Assembly (NCBI RefSeq): GCF_003384935.1
Contig: NZ_QTTQ01000009.1
Coordinates: 1,116,001 to 1,180,000, forward strand
Direction of reading: 5' to 3'
DNA: 64,000 nucleotides
Source of the DNA: Lutibacter oceani
GTDB taxonomy: Bacteria; Bacteroidota; Bacteroidia; Flavobacteriales; Flavobacteriaceae
Positions 1-8,633 of this stretch are shown in pieces. The notes under the pieces were generated by a model that saw only the letters and a list, made by a program, of their open reading frames with translations, was not told the origin of the DNA and made no database searches. Each line of letters starts with the position of its first letter. The stretch's first letter is position 1. Position numbers and translations under genes: made by a program.

Positions 1-48
1 GTAACTTACATTAAATTAACATATTTATTACTATTAAATAACACCTCG

Positions 49-82
49 TTAACTTTTCATTTACTTAGTAACTCTTCCTTTG
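49..82 (+). promoter_or_regulatory. Pho-box-like promoter of the TonB-dependent receptor
   Basis: Two 11-bp units, TTAACTTTTCA (49-59) and TTTACTTAGTA (60-70), are followed by 4 nt (71-74) and the 8-mer TTCCTTTG (75-82), a one-mismatch version of the Bacteroidota -7 box TAnnTTTG. The same layout with the same 4-nt gap occurs before the porin and pstS. Inferred: PhoB-type activator site replacing the -33 box. Confidence 0.6.
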
Positions 83-104
83 CGTCAAGAAATATTAGAC
101 AAAA

Positions 105-2840
105 ATGAAGAAAATTTTTACAGTAATTATAGTACTTATTAGTACAGTTATTTTTAGTCAAACTAAAGGAACAATTTCAGGAATTGTTTTAGACAAAGAG
201 GTTGATAATTCGCCATTGCCTTTTGCAAATGTTTTTATTAAAGGAACAACAATAGGAACAACAACAGAATTTGAAGGAACCTATACTTTTCAGGTTAGTC
301 CTGGAACATACACAGTTGTATTCAGTTTTATTGGATATCAAACAATTGAAATTCCAAATGTAGTTGTTTATGAAGGTGAAACAACAAAATTAGATCAGAT
401 ATTAAGCGCAAGCCAAGGGGTTTCTTTAAATGAAATTCAAATTACAGGTTCAACCAAAAAAGAATCTGAAAGTGCACTTTTAACTGAGCAAAAAAAGGCT
501 ACTGTTATTAAAGAAAGTATTGGAGCAGAAAGACTGGCAAAAACAGGTGTTTCTAATGCGGCAGTTGCAACTTCTAAAATTTCAGGAGTAACAAAAAATG
601 AAGGATCAGGTGATATTTATATTCGTGGTTTAGGAGATCGCTATTTAACTTCAACAATGAATGGTTTGCCAATTCCATCTGATGATGTTGAAAAGAAAAA
701 CATAGATTTAAATTTATTCTCTACTGATATTATTCAAAATGTTGGAATAAGTAAAACGTACGCCACAGAAAGTTATGCAGATCAAGCTTCTGGAAATGTT
801 GATATTACAACAAAAGAATATAGCGGCGGTAAATTTTCAGTTGATATTAGTGGTGGTACAAATACCAATGTAATTAAAGAAGGTGTTTTTGATAATTTTA
901 AGGCTACACAAAATGTTAATGATGTTAGTTTTGGTATTTATACAAAACCATACGCCCTGGTGAATGCCATAACTTTACAAAGTTGGAATACTGAAACAAG
1001 AAGTACTCCTTTAGATTTTGGAATTTCATTTTCTGGTGGTAAAAAGTTTGAAATTTTTGGGAAAGATTTATCAATTTTTGCAACAGCTTCTCATGATAAT
1101 TCATTTAGTCATGAAAAAGGGATATTTAAAAAGTACAGGTCTAATGTATTAGATAATTCTTTTACGGATGCTGAAACTTATGGTTCTAATGTTAACACAA
1201 CAGGGCTATTTAATTTAGCATATAAATTAAATGGAAATCATAAAATAAGTTACAACAGTTTATTTGTAAATAAAACTATTGATTATTTATATGAACAAGG
1301 TAGAAATGGGGAAGGTTATGTTTTTGACCAAGATCCTTCTGAATATGGTGCTTTTGTAAGAGATCAAAACTTGAAGCAAACTCGTATGTTTGTGAATCAA
1401 GTTTTAGGTACTCATAATATAACTGAAAACAATAAACTAAATTGGGCTGTTGGTTACAATTATGTAATAGCAAAAGAACCTAACCGTATTAGAAATGAGG
1501 TTAATATACTAGATGAAAATACAGTTCAATTTGCTCATGTTGGAGATTTTCAACAAAGAAAATCAAGTCAAAAAATTAAAGATACGGAGCTAAATGGTTA
1601 TGTAAAAGATCAGCTTATTTTTAATGCGGATAATGACCATCCTATTAAATTAAATTTTGGAGCAAATTTTCGTCAAAAAGAAAGAAGTTTTAGTTCATTG
1701 TTTATTGGTGTAAGAGCAAAGGGATTTCAGGTAGCCTCAATTGATAATTTATCAGAAGCTTTTCAAAAAATGTATTTTGATAATGGTACGCTTATTTTAA
1801 GAGAAAGAACGCCAGATATTTATGAGGCTAATCTTGATGCATATGCGGGTTTTGCAAATGTGGATTTTGGATTTAAAAAATTTACAGGAAATATTGGAGT
1901 AAGATATGAAACGGATGAATTAGGAATAATTTGGGATGTCGGAAATTATGTTGGTAGAGTTGGAAGTTTATCAAACAATTATAACAATATTTTACCAAGC
2001 TTAAATTTAAAGTTTGAAATAGATGAAAAAAACTTTGTACGACTTGCAGGTAGTAAAACAATAACACTTCCTGAATTTAAAGAATTGGCTCCTTTTGAAT
2101 ATGTTTCGCCATTAGGAAGGGTTACTAAAGGAAATCCTGATTTAAAAGAATCAACAAATTACAATATTGATATTAAGTGGGAACTGTTCCCTTCACCAAA
2201 AGAATTGGTTTCTTTTACCAGTTTTTACAAAAGAATTCAAGATCCAATAAACTTATCTCAAACAAGAGGTTCTTCAGGGAATTTCTCATATGATAATACT
2301 GGTGAAAAAGCGGATGTAATTGGAATTGAGTTTGAGACAAGATTAGAGCTTATTGATTCAGAAAAAAGTAATTTAAATCTTAATTTTAACGCTACAAGAA
2401 TGTGGTTTAAACAAGATTTATTAGAGGAATTTCAGTACAACCAAAAAACAGTATCTAATTTACAAGGCGCTTCAGAGTTTATAATTAATACTGCAGTAAG
2501 TTTTTCTAATAACCAAGAAAATGAATTTGTTGCAACATTAGCAGGAAACTATTCGTCTGATAAAATTTATGCACTTGGTGCACCTGAAGATTTTGCAAAT
2601 AGTGCCGTTTTGTATAACGATGAAATTATTGAAAAAGGTTTTGTAACATTAGATTTAGTTTTAAGCAAAAAGTTAAGTGAGAATCTTTCATTGAAAATTT
2701 CTGGCAAAAACATTTTAAATCCAAATATTGAACAATCTCAAAAAGTTAAAAGCTTATCCACTCAGGTTGAAACCAATGAGATAATTAGTTCGTATAAAAA
2801 AGGAATGAATTTAAATTTAGGAATAAAATATACTTTTTAA
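105..2840 (+). CDS. TonB-dependent outer membrane receptor
   Basis: This 911-aa outer membrane receptor should import an unknown ligand with TonB/ExbBD energy. It has a signal peptide (about 1-19, ending FSQ), a carboxypeptidase-regulatory-like beta-sandwich domain (about 22-105), a plug domain (about 130-235, containing IYIRGLGDRY), and a long beta-barrel ending in the C-terminal aromatic YTF. The ATG follows an A-rich leader about 22 nt after a -7-like box. A strong terminator closes the transcript. No SusD-like partner follows; the next gene is a beta-helix lipoprotein. The Pho-type promoter and nearby pst genes suggest a phosphorus-containing ligand, which is inference. The family call is firm, the substrate unknown. 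Confidence 0.9.
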   Translation: MKKIFTVIIVLISTVIFSQTKGTISGIVLDKEVDNSPLPFANVFIKGTTIGTTTEFEGTYTFQVSPGTYTVVFSFIGYQTIEIPNVVVYEGETTKLDQILSASQGVSLNEIQITGSTKKESESALLTEQKKATVIKESIGAERLAKTGVSNAAVATSKISGVTKNEGSGDIYIRGLGDRYLTSTMNGLPIPSDDVEKKNIDLNLFSTDIIQNVGISKTYATESYADQASGNVDITTKEYSGGKFSVDISGGTNTNVIKEGVFDNFKATQNVNDVSFGIYTKPYALVNAITLQSWNTETRSTPLDFGISFSGGKKFEIFGKDLSIFATASHDNSFSHEKGIFKKYRSNVLDNSFTDAETYGSNVNTTGLFNLAYKLNGNHKISYNSLFVNKTIDYLYEQGRNGEGYVFDQDPSEYGAFVRDQNLKQTRMFVNQVLGTHNITENNKLNWAVGYNYVIAKEPNRIRNEVNILDENTVQFAHVGDFQQRKSSQKIKDTELNGYVKDQLIFNADNDHPIKLNFGANFRQKERSFSSLFIGVRAKGFQVASIDNLSEAFQKMYFDNGTLILRERTPDIYEANLDAYAGFANVDFGFKKFTGNIGVRYETDELGIIWDVGNYVGRVGSLSNNYNNILPSLNLKFEIDEKNFVRLAGSKTITLPEFKELAPFEYVSPLGRVTKGNPDLKESTNYNIDIKWELFPSPKELVSFTSFYKRIQDPINLSQTRGSSGNFSYDNTGEKADVIGIEFETRLELIDSEKSNLNLNFNATRMWFKQDLLEEFQYNQKTVSNLQGASEFIINTAVSFSNNQENEFVATLAGNYSSDKIYALGAPEDFANSAVLYNDEIIEKGFVTLDLVLSKKLSENLSLKISGKNILNPNIEQSQKVKSLSTQVETNEIISSYKKGMNLNLGIKYTF

Positions 2841-2855
2841 AAATATTTTAATTCT

Positions 2856-2899
2856 ATAAAAAAGGCTGTTAATTATTAATAATTAACAGCCTTTTTTAT
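2856..2899. terminator. Intrinsic terminator, perfect 44-bp palindrome
   Basis: Two 22-bp arms meet at position 2877/2878 with core AATTATT/AATAATT and a GGCTGTT/AACAGCC section, flanked by an A-run on the left and a T-run on the right. It lies 16 bp after the receptor stop codon and separates it from the beta-helix gene. Confidence 0.9.
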
Positions 2900-2911
2900 T
2901 TAAAAATCGGC

Positions 2912-2943
2912 ATAACATTTTTTTAACATTTCCAATAAATTCG
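2912..2943 (+). promoter_or_regulatory. Pho-box-like direct repeat upstream of the beta-helix lipoprotein
   Basis: ATAACATTTTT (2912-2922) and TTAACATTTCC (2923-2933) are 11-bp direct repeats like those before the receptor, porin and pstS. The downstream 8-mer TAAATTCG (2936-2943) is 2 nt away instead of 4, so the fit is weaker. A second candidate -7 element, GTTATTTG (3001-3008), shares GGTTATTTGCA with the porin promoter and may be the real start signal. Confidence 0.45.
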
Positions 2944-3047
2944 TTTTAATTCATAATATATATTTAATGTTTACTTAAGAACTAGGTATTACTAAAAAAG
3001 GTTATTTGCACATAATTAATATAAATAATAAATCAAACAAAAAACAA

Positions 3048-5003
3048 ATGAAAAAATCGAGCTTTAAATTTATTGGAATAACAGCTTTAGTTGCGTTATT
3101 GACTTTATTTAGTTGTGATGATAATGACCCAAGTCCAATTATAACTCCAGAAAATCCTGTGATTGAAAACTTAAAAGTTGGTGTTATGAATGGAACTTTA
3201 GAAGAAAACTTTACTTTAAATGCATCTACTAATTATCAATTAACAGGTTCATTTATTGTAACTGATGGTGTAACGCTTACAATTCCTTCAGGAACTCAAA
3301 TTGAAGCAGATAATGGAGGTACTGATGTTTATATTGCTGTATTAAAAGGAGGTAAAATTAACATCAATGGAACTTCAAGTAATCCAGTTGTAATGTCTTC
3401 TGCAAATGGTAATCCAGGTGATTGGGGAGGTTTAACACTTTGTGGTAAAGCAACAACAACTGCAGGTATTGATGCTGAGGCTGAAGTAGGTGGTTTTATT
3501 TATGGTGGAGCTGATGATACAGATAGTTCAGGTTCAATTAAAAATTTAGTAATTATTGGAACTGGTGCTCAAATAAATTCAGAATCTCAATACAACGGAG
3601 TTTCTTTTTATGCTGTCGGATCAAACACAATAGTTGAGAATGTAGCGGTTATTAATGGTTCTGATGATGGTGTAGAATTTTTTGGAGGTACAGTTTCTGT
3701 TACAAATATTTATTTAGAAAATAATGAAGATGATGCTATTGATTGGACCGAAGGATGGAGTGGAACAATTGACAACGCTTATGTTGCTCATACAATTGCA
3801 GGTTTTTCTACGGTTGTAGAAGGAGATAAAGACAATAATAATCCTAAAATTAATAATTTAACTGCAATTTCTACCGTTGGAGGTACAGCATTACAATTCA
3901 AAAAGGAATCTGGTGCTACTATTACAAACTTATATTTAAGTGGGTACGATACCAATATTGATATGAAAGATGGTGGAGCATTATCAAATGTAGTAATTGA
4001 TGGTTCTAATGCTGCTGTTGATGTAGCTTATAATACAGGTACTCAAGTTGATATTTCTAACTGGAGTTTTATTAATGGTCAGTTTGTAGCTCTTGAAGTT
4101 TTAAATGGTAGTTTAACTTCAAATAAAACTTTAAATGCTAATACAAATTATACATTAACTGGATCTTACATAGTTCAAGATGGTGTTACATTAACAATTG
4201 AAGCTGGTACAAAAATTTCTGCTGATAAAGGTGGTGTTGATGTTTATATTGCTGTTCTTAAAGGGGGTAAAATTGATATTCAGGGAACTGCTGAAAATCC
4301 AGTTGTTATGACTTCAGTAAATCCTGCTCCAGCAGATTGGGGAGGTTTAACTATTTGTGGAAAGGCAACAACTACTGCAGGTGTTGATGCAGAAGCTGAA
4401 GTTGGTGGATTTATTTATGGAGGTACAGACGATTCCGATAGTTCAGGTTCAATTAAATACTTAGTAATTAAAGGAACTGGTGCGCAAATTAATTCAGAAT
4501 CTCAATACAATGGAGTTTCATTATATGCAGTTGGTTCAGGAACCATATTAGAAAATATTGCCGTAATTGATGGTGCAGATGATGGAGTTGAATTTTTTGG
4601 AGGTACAGTTTCTGTTACAAATATTTACTTAGAAAATAATGAAGATGATGCTGTTGACTGGACTGAAGGTTGGAACGGGACTGTAACAAATACGTATATT
4701 TCTCACACTATTTCAGGTTTTTCAACTGCTTTTGAGGGTGATAAAGTAAATAACAATCCAACATTTATTAATGTTACAGCAATTTCAACTGTAGGTGGTA
4801 CTGCATTACAATTTAAAAAAGAATCTGGAGCAACTATCACTAACCTATATTTAGAAGGGTATGATAAAAATATTGATATGAAAGATGATGGAGCACTTTC
4901 AAATGTTCAAATTGATGGTGCAGATGCTAATACAACAGCAGCTTATGATGGTGGAACACAAGTTGATATTTCTTCTTGGTCTTGGATTGGGGCTGAGTTA
5001 TAA
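3048..5003 (+). CDS. Tandemly duplicated beta-helix lipoprotein
   Basis: This 651-aa secreted lipoprotein has a lipobox LFSC with Cys23. The mature chain consists of two copies of a 305-residue unit (about 44-348 and 349-651), each rich in the short beta-strand and Asn/Gly turn pattern of right-handed parallel beta-helices. Both copies keep DWGGLT, VGGFIYGG, DDGVEFFGG and ALQFKKESGA. The frame is open upstream to a TTG at 3006, but that TTG lies in a GTTATTTG promoter-like element, so the ATG at 3048 after an A-rich leader is chosen. Relatives are sometimes labelled multidrug transporter, which nothing here supports. It follows a TonB receptor and carries a Pho-like repeat upstream. Molecular function is unknown; a surface ligand-binding or enzymatic role in phosphorus acquisition is inference. 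Confidence 0.8.
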   Translation: MKKSSFKFIGITALVALLTLFSCDDNDPSPIITPENPVIENLKVGVMNGTLEENFTLNASTNYQLTGSFIVTDGVTLTIPSGTQIEADNGGTDVYIAVLKGGKININGTSSNPVVMSSANGNPGDWGGLTLCGKATTTAGIDAEAEVGGFIYGGADDTDSSGSIKNLVIIGTGAQINSESQYNGVSFYAVGSNTIVENVAVINGSDDGVEFFGGTVSVTNIYLENNEDDAIDWTEGWSGTIDNAYVAHTIAGFSTVVEGDKDNNNPKINNLTAISTVGGTALQFKKESGATITNLYLSGYDTNIDMKDGGALSNVVIDGSNAAVDVAYNTGTQVDISNWSFINGQFVALEVLNGSLTSNKTLNANTNYTLTGSYIVQDGVTLTIEAGTKISADKGGVDVYIAVLKGGKIDIQGTAENPVVMTSVNPAPADWGGLTICGKATTTAGVDAEAEVGGFIYGGTDDSDSSGSIKYLVIKGTGAQINSESQYNGVSLYAVGSGTILENIAVIDGADDGVEFFGGTVSVTNIYLENNEDDAVDWTEGWNGTVTNTYISHTISGFSTAFEGDKVNNNPTFINVTAISTVGGTALQFKKESGATITNLYLEGYDKNIDMKDDGALSNVQIDGADANTTAAYDGGTQVDISSWSWIGAEL

Positions 5004-5021
5004 ACAGAATTTTTAATAAAT

Positions 5022-5057
5022 AAAAAAAGGGAGCTAATAATTTAGCTCCCTTTTTTT
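5022..5057. terminator. Bidirectional intrinsic terminator
   Basis: A 16-bp stem (5022-5037 with 5042-5057) contains GGGAGCTAA/TTAGCTCCC with loop TAAT and A/T runs at both ends. It serves the beta-helix gene on the plus strand and the convergent MORN-type gene on the minus strand. Confidence 0.9.
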
Positions 5058-5078
5058 GTTAAGAACATTAATTCGAGG

Positions 5079-5426
5079 TTAATTAATCACTAAAGCTTTT
5101 TCTTCAACTTTAATAATTTTATTTTGGTTATAAGTAACCAAATTTATTTTATCTTCTTTAAAATAAGTCCAAACACCATCTTTTTTCCCATTTAAATAAT
5201 TTGCAACTGAAGTTTTATTTCCTGCAATATCATAACTAATCCACGTACCGTGTAACTTTCCATTAGCATCAAAAAAACCTTCACGTTCAATAGCATTAGT
5301 ATTATCTGCAAAATAGTAAGTTGCTTTAACTAAGTCATTGTTTATTTTTTTATAATCTACTTTTTGTTCTTGTGCAAACGCTGTTACACAAAATAATAGA
5401 ACAACTACTTTTATAATGGTTTTCAT
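5079..5426 (-). CDS. Exported MORN/YwqK-type repeat protein
   Basis: This small 115-aa protein has a signal peptide (about 1-19, ending AFAQ) and at least two MORN-variant motifs of the YwqK type: REGFFDANGKLHGTW (about 48-62) and YLNGKKDGVWTYF (about 77-89). Such repeats form short beta-hairpins; no enzymatic residues are visible. The family is often labelled as an antitoxin or nucleotidyltransferase without good evidence. It lies between the receptor/beta-helix pair and the SulP gene and is transcribed convergently to the beta-helix gene. A perfect -7 box lies upstream, and a TTAAC-type repeat lies further up. Function unknown. Confidence 0.7.
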   Translation of the reverse strand: MKTIIKVVVLLFCVTAFAQEQKVDYKKINNDLVKATYYFADNTNAIEREGFFDANGKLHGTWISYDIAGNKTSVANYLNGKKDGVWTYFKEDKINLVTYNQNKIIKVEEKALVIN

Positions 5427-5466
5427 AATTATATGTTTAAGTTAAAATCAGTTTTAAATTCTAACT

Positions 5467-5523
5467 CAAATTTAGGTTATTAGCATTAAATTTACCATTT
5501 GTTAACGTTAAGTTTACATTAAG
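5467..5523 (-). promoter_or_regulatory. Promoter and TTAAC-type repeat upstream of the MORN-type gene
   Basis: On the minus strand TAAATTTG (5474-5467) is a perfect TAnnTTTG -7 box, about 40 nt before the ATG. The 11-bp repeat TTAACGTTAAG/TTTACATTAAG (5502-5523, read on plus) resembles the Pho-like repeats nearby. Its distance from the -7 box does not match them, so a regulatory role here is only a suggestion. Confidence 0.45.
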
Positions 5524-5787
5524 TTTTTCAAAAATTAATCTAAATAACTGGAATAAAGCTATTTATGTATTTTTGTTTTTGACTGGTATAATTTGGAAAT
5601 TAAAATAAAAAGTTTAATGATTGCTGTTTTATTAAAATAGACCAAATTGATTATTTAATAATTACATAATATTTTAGTTACATAAATCTTAAATAGAAAT
5701 TAGATATTCGCATCGTGTATTGGTAATTATATTTAATACACCATTTCATATAAATTATTAGTTTTTGTCAACAATATTTTGAAATGA

Positions 5788-5814
5788 AAAGACCACCAAA
5801 TTTTGGTGGTCTTT
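5788..5814. terminator. Intrinsic terminator after the SulP gene
   Basis: Stem AAAGACCACCAAA (5788-5800) pairs with TTTGGTGGTCTTT (5802-5814) around one T. On the minus strand it lies about 50 nt after the SulP stop codon and ends the carbonic anhydrase-SulP transcript. Confidence 0.85.
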
Positions 5815-5864
5815 ATTTTAAGTGAATTAGAAGAATTATTTAAAAAAATTAATAATTAAATAAT

Positions 5865-7727
5865 TTAGTTGCTGTTTTCTAATTTATTTTTTACCCACGA
5901 CATGCAATCATTAAAGTTATTGAAAATTCGATCTTCAGAAATAAAATCTGGAATGATATCAATTCGTTCCATCATATATCTCGGTTGGTCTAATAATTTA
6001 ACAAAAACAACCTCAATATTTTTATTTTTCAAATCTAATAGCATGTCTTCCATTACATATAAACCAGATTGATCCATATATTGCATACGTCCTAATCGGA
6101 TAATAACCATTGATGCTGTGCTTGGAATTTGCGCTGCTAAAGTCTGAAAATCGCTGGTTGAACCAAAAAATAAAGGTCCTTTAAGGTGTTTTATAAATAC
6201 TTCTTCTTTTAAGTGCTTAGGGAAATCTATTTCATCTTTCCAGGCTTCTTCTTTTAAGGGTTTAACATCTGATCTTTGTGCTGTTAGATCTCCAATTTTT
6301 TTCATGAACATTAAAGATGCTATTACCAAACCAATACCCACAGCATATACCAAATTCCAGAAAGTAGATAATCCCATAACAATAAGCATTATTAATACTT
6401 CAGAGCTTAGTTTTATGGACCCTAATTTAATATCTCTTGGTAAACTTGGAATCGCTTTAAGACCTTTATAATCCATAACCCCAATACCTACTGTAATTAA
6501 AATCCCTGCTAATACAGCCGCCGGAATTTTTGATGCTATTGGACCTAAACCTAACATTATTATTAAAAGCATAACTCCAGCTATCATTCCGGATAGTTTT
6601 GTTTTTCCTCCTGAATTAATATTTACTACAGTACGAATAGTTGCACCTGCTCCTGGAATACCCCCAAATATTGCTGCAATACTATTTCCTATTCCTTGCC
6701 CAACCAATTCTTTATTTGGTTTGTGCTTTGTCTTGGTCATATTATCCGCAACTACACTTGTTAGTAATGAATCTATAGCACCCAATAAAGCTAATGTAAG
6801 TGCTGTAAAAATATAAGGCATTACACTTCCAAGTTTAAAACTTGTAAATATTTCCAGATTTGGAATTGGCAACCCACTTGGTATTTCTTCAATTGATCTG
6901 TAATTTAAACCAAAACTAACTGCAATACCAGACATAACTATTAATGCTACTAACGTACTTGGAACTGCAGTAGTTATACGTTTAAAACCATAGATGATAA
7001 TAATTGTTCCTAATGCTAATAATAATTCCAACCAATTTATGTTTTGTAATGCTCTTGGAATTACTTTTATTGCACCTAGGGCTCCTGAGGCTTCTTTTGC
7101 AGCTAAAGTTTGAGACTCTTTTAAAATATCCTTATCTGAAATTGTTCCTGCTCTATTAATAGTTTCCTTGAAATTTTCAAGAACAAGAATTCCTTCACCA
7201 GCTTCTTCCTTTAAAATGTTTTCAAGAATAAGTTCTTCAGCCTGTGGTTTAAATTGCTGAACAAATTCTGCATCTTCTTTTGGGTAATATCCCAATGATG
7301 GTAAAATTTGAGTAAGTAAAATAATGACACCAATAGCTGTCATAAAACCGGACACAACAGGATATGGAATGTATCTAATATATTTTCCTAAACCTACAAT
7401 ACCTAAGCCAATCTGCATTAATCCTGCTAATAGAAAAACTGTTAAAATTACTGGTAATGCTTTTGAAAGATCTCCATCATTTGTAGCAATAATTCCAGCA
7501 ATAACAACCATACTTACGGCTGTCATTGGTGCAGTAGGGCCAGATATTTGAGTGTTTGTTCCACCAAAAAGTGAAGCAAAAAAACTAATAAATATAGCTC
7601 CATATAATCCAGCAGTAGGCCCTAATCCTGAAGAGACACCAAACGCTAATGCTAATGGTAATGCAACAATTCCTGCAGTAATACCTCCAAAAGCATCACC
7701 TTTAATATTTGAGAATAATTTTTTCAT
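5865..7727 (-). CDS. SulP family anion transporter with STAS domain
   Basis: This 620-aa inner membrane anion transporter of the SulP family (SLC26-like) has a multi-pass domain (about 10-480) and a cytoplasmic STAS domain (about 505-615, with YMDQSGLY). The signature GGTNTQISGPTAPM (55-68) follows the first helices. An unusual hydrophilic, charged insertion of about 80 residues (about 148-230) interrupts the membrane domain. It is the second gene of an operon behind a beta-carbonic anhydrase with a 51-bp gap. This linkage is known for SulP proteins proposed to carry bicarbonate, so bicarbonate is the favoured substrate here. Sulfate or another anion remains possible. Confidence 0.9.
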   Translation of the reverse strand: MKKLFSNIKGDAFGGITAGIVALPLALAFGVSSGLGPTAGLYGAIFISFFASLFGGTNTQISGPTAPMTAVSMVVIAGIIATNDGDLSKALPVILTVFLLAGLMQIGLGIVGLGKYIRYIPYPVVSGFMTAIGVIILLTQILPSLGYYPKEDAEFVQQFKPQAEELILENILKEEAGEGILVLENFKETINRAGTISDKDILKESQTLAAKEASGALGAIKVIPRALQNINWLELLLALGTIIIIYGFKRITTAVPSTLVALIVMSGIAVSFGLNYRSIEEIPSGLPIPNLEIFTSFKLGSVMPYIFTALTLALLGAIDSLLTSVVADNMTKTKHKPNKELVGQGIGNSIAAIFGGIPGAGATIRTVVNINSGGKTKLSGMIAGVMLLIIMLGLGPIASKIPAAVLAGILITVGIGVMDYKGLKAIPSLPRDIKLGSIKLSSEVLIMLIVMGLSTFWNLVYAVGIGLVIASLMFMKKIGDLTAQRSDVKPLKEEAWKDEIDFPKHLKEEVFIKHLKGPLFFGSTSDFQTLAAQIPSTASMVIIRLGRMQYMDQSGLYVMEDMLLDLKNKNIEVVFVKLLDQPRYMMERIDIIPDFISEDRIFNNFNDCMSWVKNKLENSN

Positions 7728-7778
7728 GTGATTTTTTTTATAGATAATTTATATTTTTTTTTGTTCACAATTTAAATC

Positions 7779-8408
7779 TTATTCAAAAAAATCAACGGCT
7801 CCTGTATTAATATCATACATGGCTCCAATAATTTTTATTTCACCCTTGTTTTGCATTTCTGTAAGAACAGGACTTTCTTGTAAGATTCTGTCAATTGTAA
7901 GCTGTACATTTTTAGTTGCAACATTATCAACAAATTCACTGTTTTTAGAGTTGCGAAATTTAATATCTTCGGGTTCTTTAATCGCCTCAACTGCCGGTTT
8001 TATTTTTGCCAGCATATTCGTTAAATTACCTAATTTGGCATCATCACATGCCCCTTTAACGGCTCCACAACTTGTATGCCCTAAAACAACTATTAATTCG
8101 GTTCCTGCAAGCTTACAAGCAAACTCCATACTTCCTAAAATATCTTCATTTACAAAATTTCCTGCAATACGAATACTAAAAATATCTCCTAAACCTTGGT
8201 CAAAAACCAATTCAGCAGAAACCCTTGAATCTATACAACTTAAAATTGTAGCAAAAGGGAATTGACCTTCACTGGTATCATTAACTTGCTCTAATAGGTT
8301 TCTATTTGCTTTTAAATTATTTTGAAATCTAATATTTCCTTCTTTTAAATATTGTAATGACTTCTCTGGTGTCATTGTTGCTTGAGTTTCTTTAGTATGT
8401 GCTTTCAT
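7779..8408 (-). CDS. Beta-class carbonic anhydrase
   Basis: This 209-aa zinc enzyme interconverts CO2 and bicarbonate in the cytoplasm. The beta-class zinc ligands and catalytic dyad are all present: Cys58 and Asp60-Arg62 in SCIDSR, and His111 and Cys114 in GHTSCGAVKGA. Length is normal for the family and no signal peptide is evident. It is the first gene of a two-gene operon with the SulP transporter, which suggests joint control of bicarbonate uptake and hydration. An inverted repeat, TACCAT-N4-ATGGTA, lies just upstream of the ATG. Confidence 0.95.
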   Translation of the reverse strand: MKAHTKETQATMTPEKSLQYLKEGNIRFQNNLKANRNLLEQVNDTSEGQFPFATILSCIDSRVSAELVFDQGLGDIFSIRIAGNFVNEDILGSMEFACKLAGTELIVVLGHTSCGAVKGACDDAKLGNLTNMLAKIKPAVEAIKEPEDIKFRNSKNSEFVDNVATKNVQLTIDRILQESPVLTEMQNKGEIKIIGAMYDINTGAVDFFE

Positions 8409-8424
8409 TATGTTTTATTTTTAA

Positions 8425-8440
8425 TACCATGTAAATGGTA
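8425..8440. promoter_or_regulatory. Inverted repeat in the carbonic anhydrase leader
   Basis: TACCAT-GTAA-ATGGTA forms a perfect 6-bp dyad 17-32 nt upstream of the carbonic anhydrase ATG. It could be an operator or a short mRNA hairpin; no factor can be assigned. Confidence 0.3.
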
Positions 8441-8633
8441 ATTTATCTAATTCTTTCTAAATGGTTTGTTAAAATTAATCTTAAAAATAGTTCCTTTGTT
8501 AAAACAAATATCTAAACATAAGACAACCCAATAAAAAATTATGACCATTCTATTGGTATTTCATTTTTTAAGATTTAAAAAATGAGTTGCAATATTTAGT
8601 TAGTGAACTAAAGGTATTAATAGAATAAATATA

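Larger units (their letters stand above)
5427..5864. other. 438-bp gene-free interval
   Basis: This is the longest stretch without a recognised gene. It holds the minus-strand promoter of the MORN-type gene (5467-5474), a TTAAC-type 11-bp repeat (5502-5523), an isolated perfect plus-strand -7 box TATTTTTG (5568-5575), a 7-bp inverted repeat GTGTATT/AATACAC (about 5716-5742), and the terminator at 5788-5814. I see no open frame of useful length. The -7 box and terminator could bound a small RNA. Confidence 0.6.

Noticed and set aside
105-2840. Iron-siderophore or SusC-type role for the TonB receptor
   Set aside because: No SusD, iron-box or siderophore gene is near, while phosphate-type promoter repeats are; the specific ligand is left open.
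3006-3047. Extended start of the beta-helix lipoprotein at TTG 3006
   Set aside because: The TTG lies in GTTATTTG, a promoter-like element shared with the porin promoter. The added 14 residues would precede and disrupt a normal lipoprotein signal peptide.
3048-5003. Multidrug transporter label sometimes given to beta-helix relatives
   Set aside because: There are no transmembrane helices beyond the signal peptide and no transporter motifs; the protein is a secreted repeat lipoprotein.
5502-5523. Full Pho promoter for the MORN-type gene
   Set aside because: The repeat resembles the others but is not placed 4 nt before a -7 box on either strand, so it is only noted as a possible site.
7819-8265. 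148-codon open frame on the plus strand opposite carbonic anhydrase
   Set aside because: It is antisense to a well-conserved enzyme, has no promoter or leader of its own, and its composition follows from the opposite strand.
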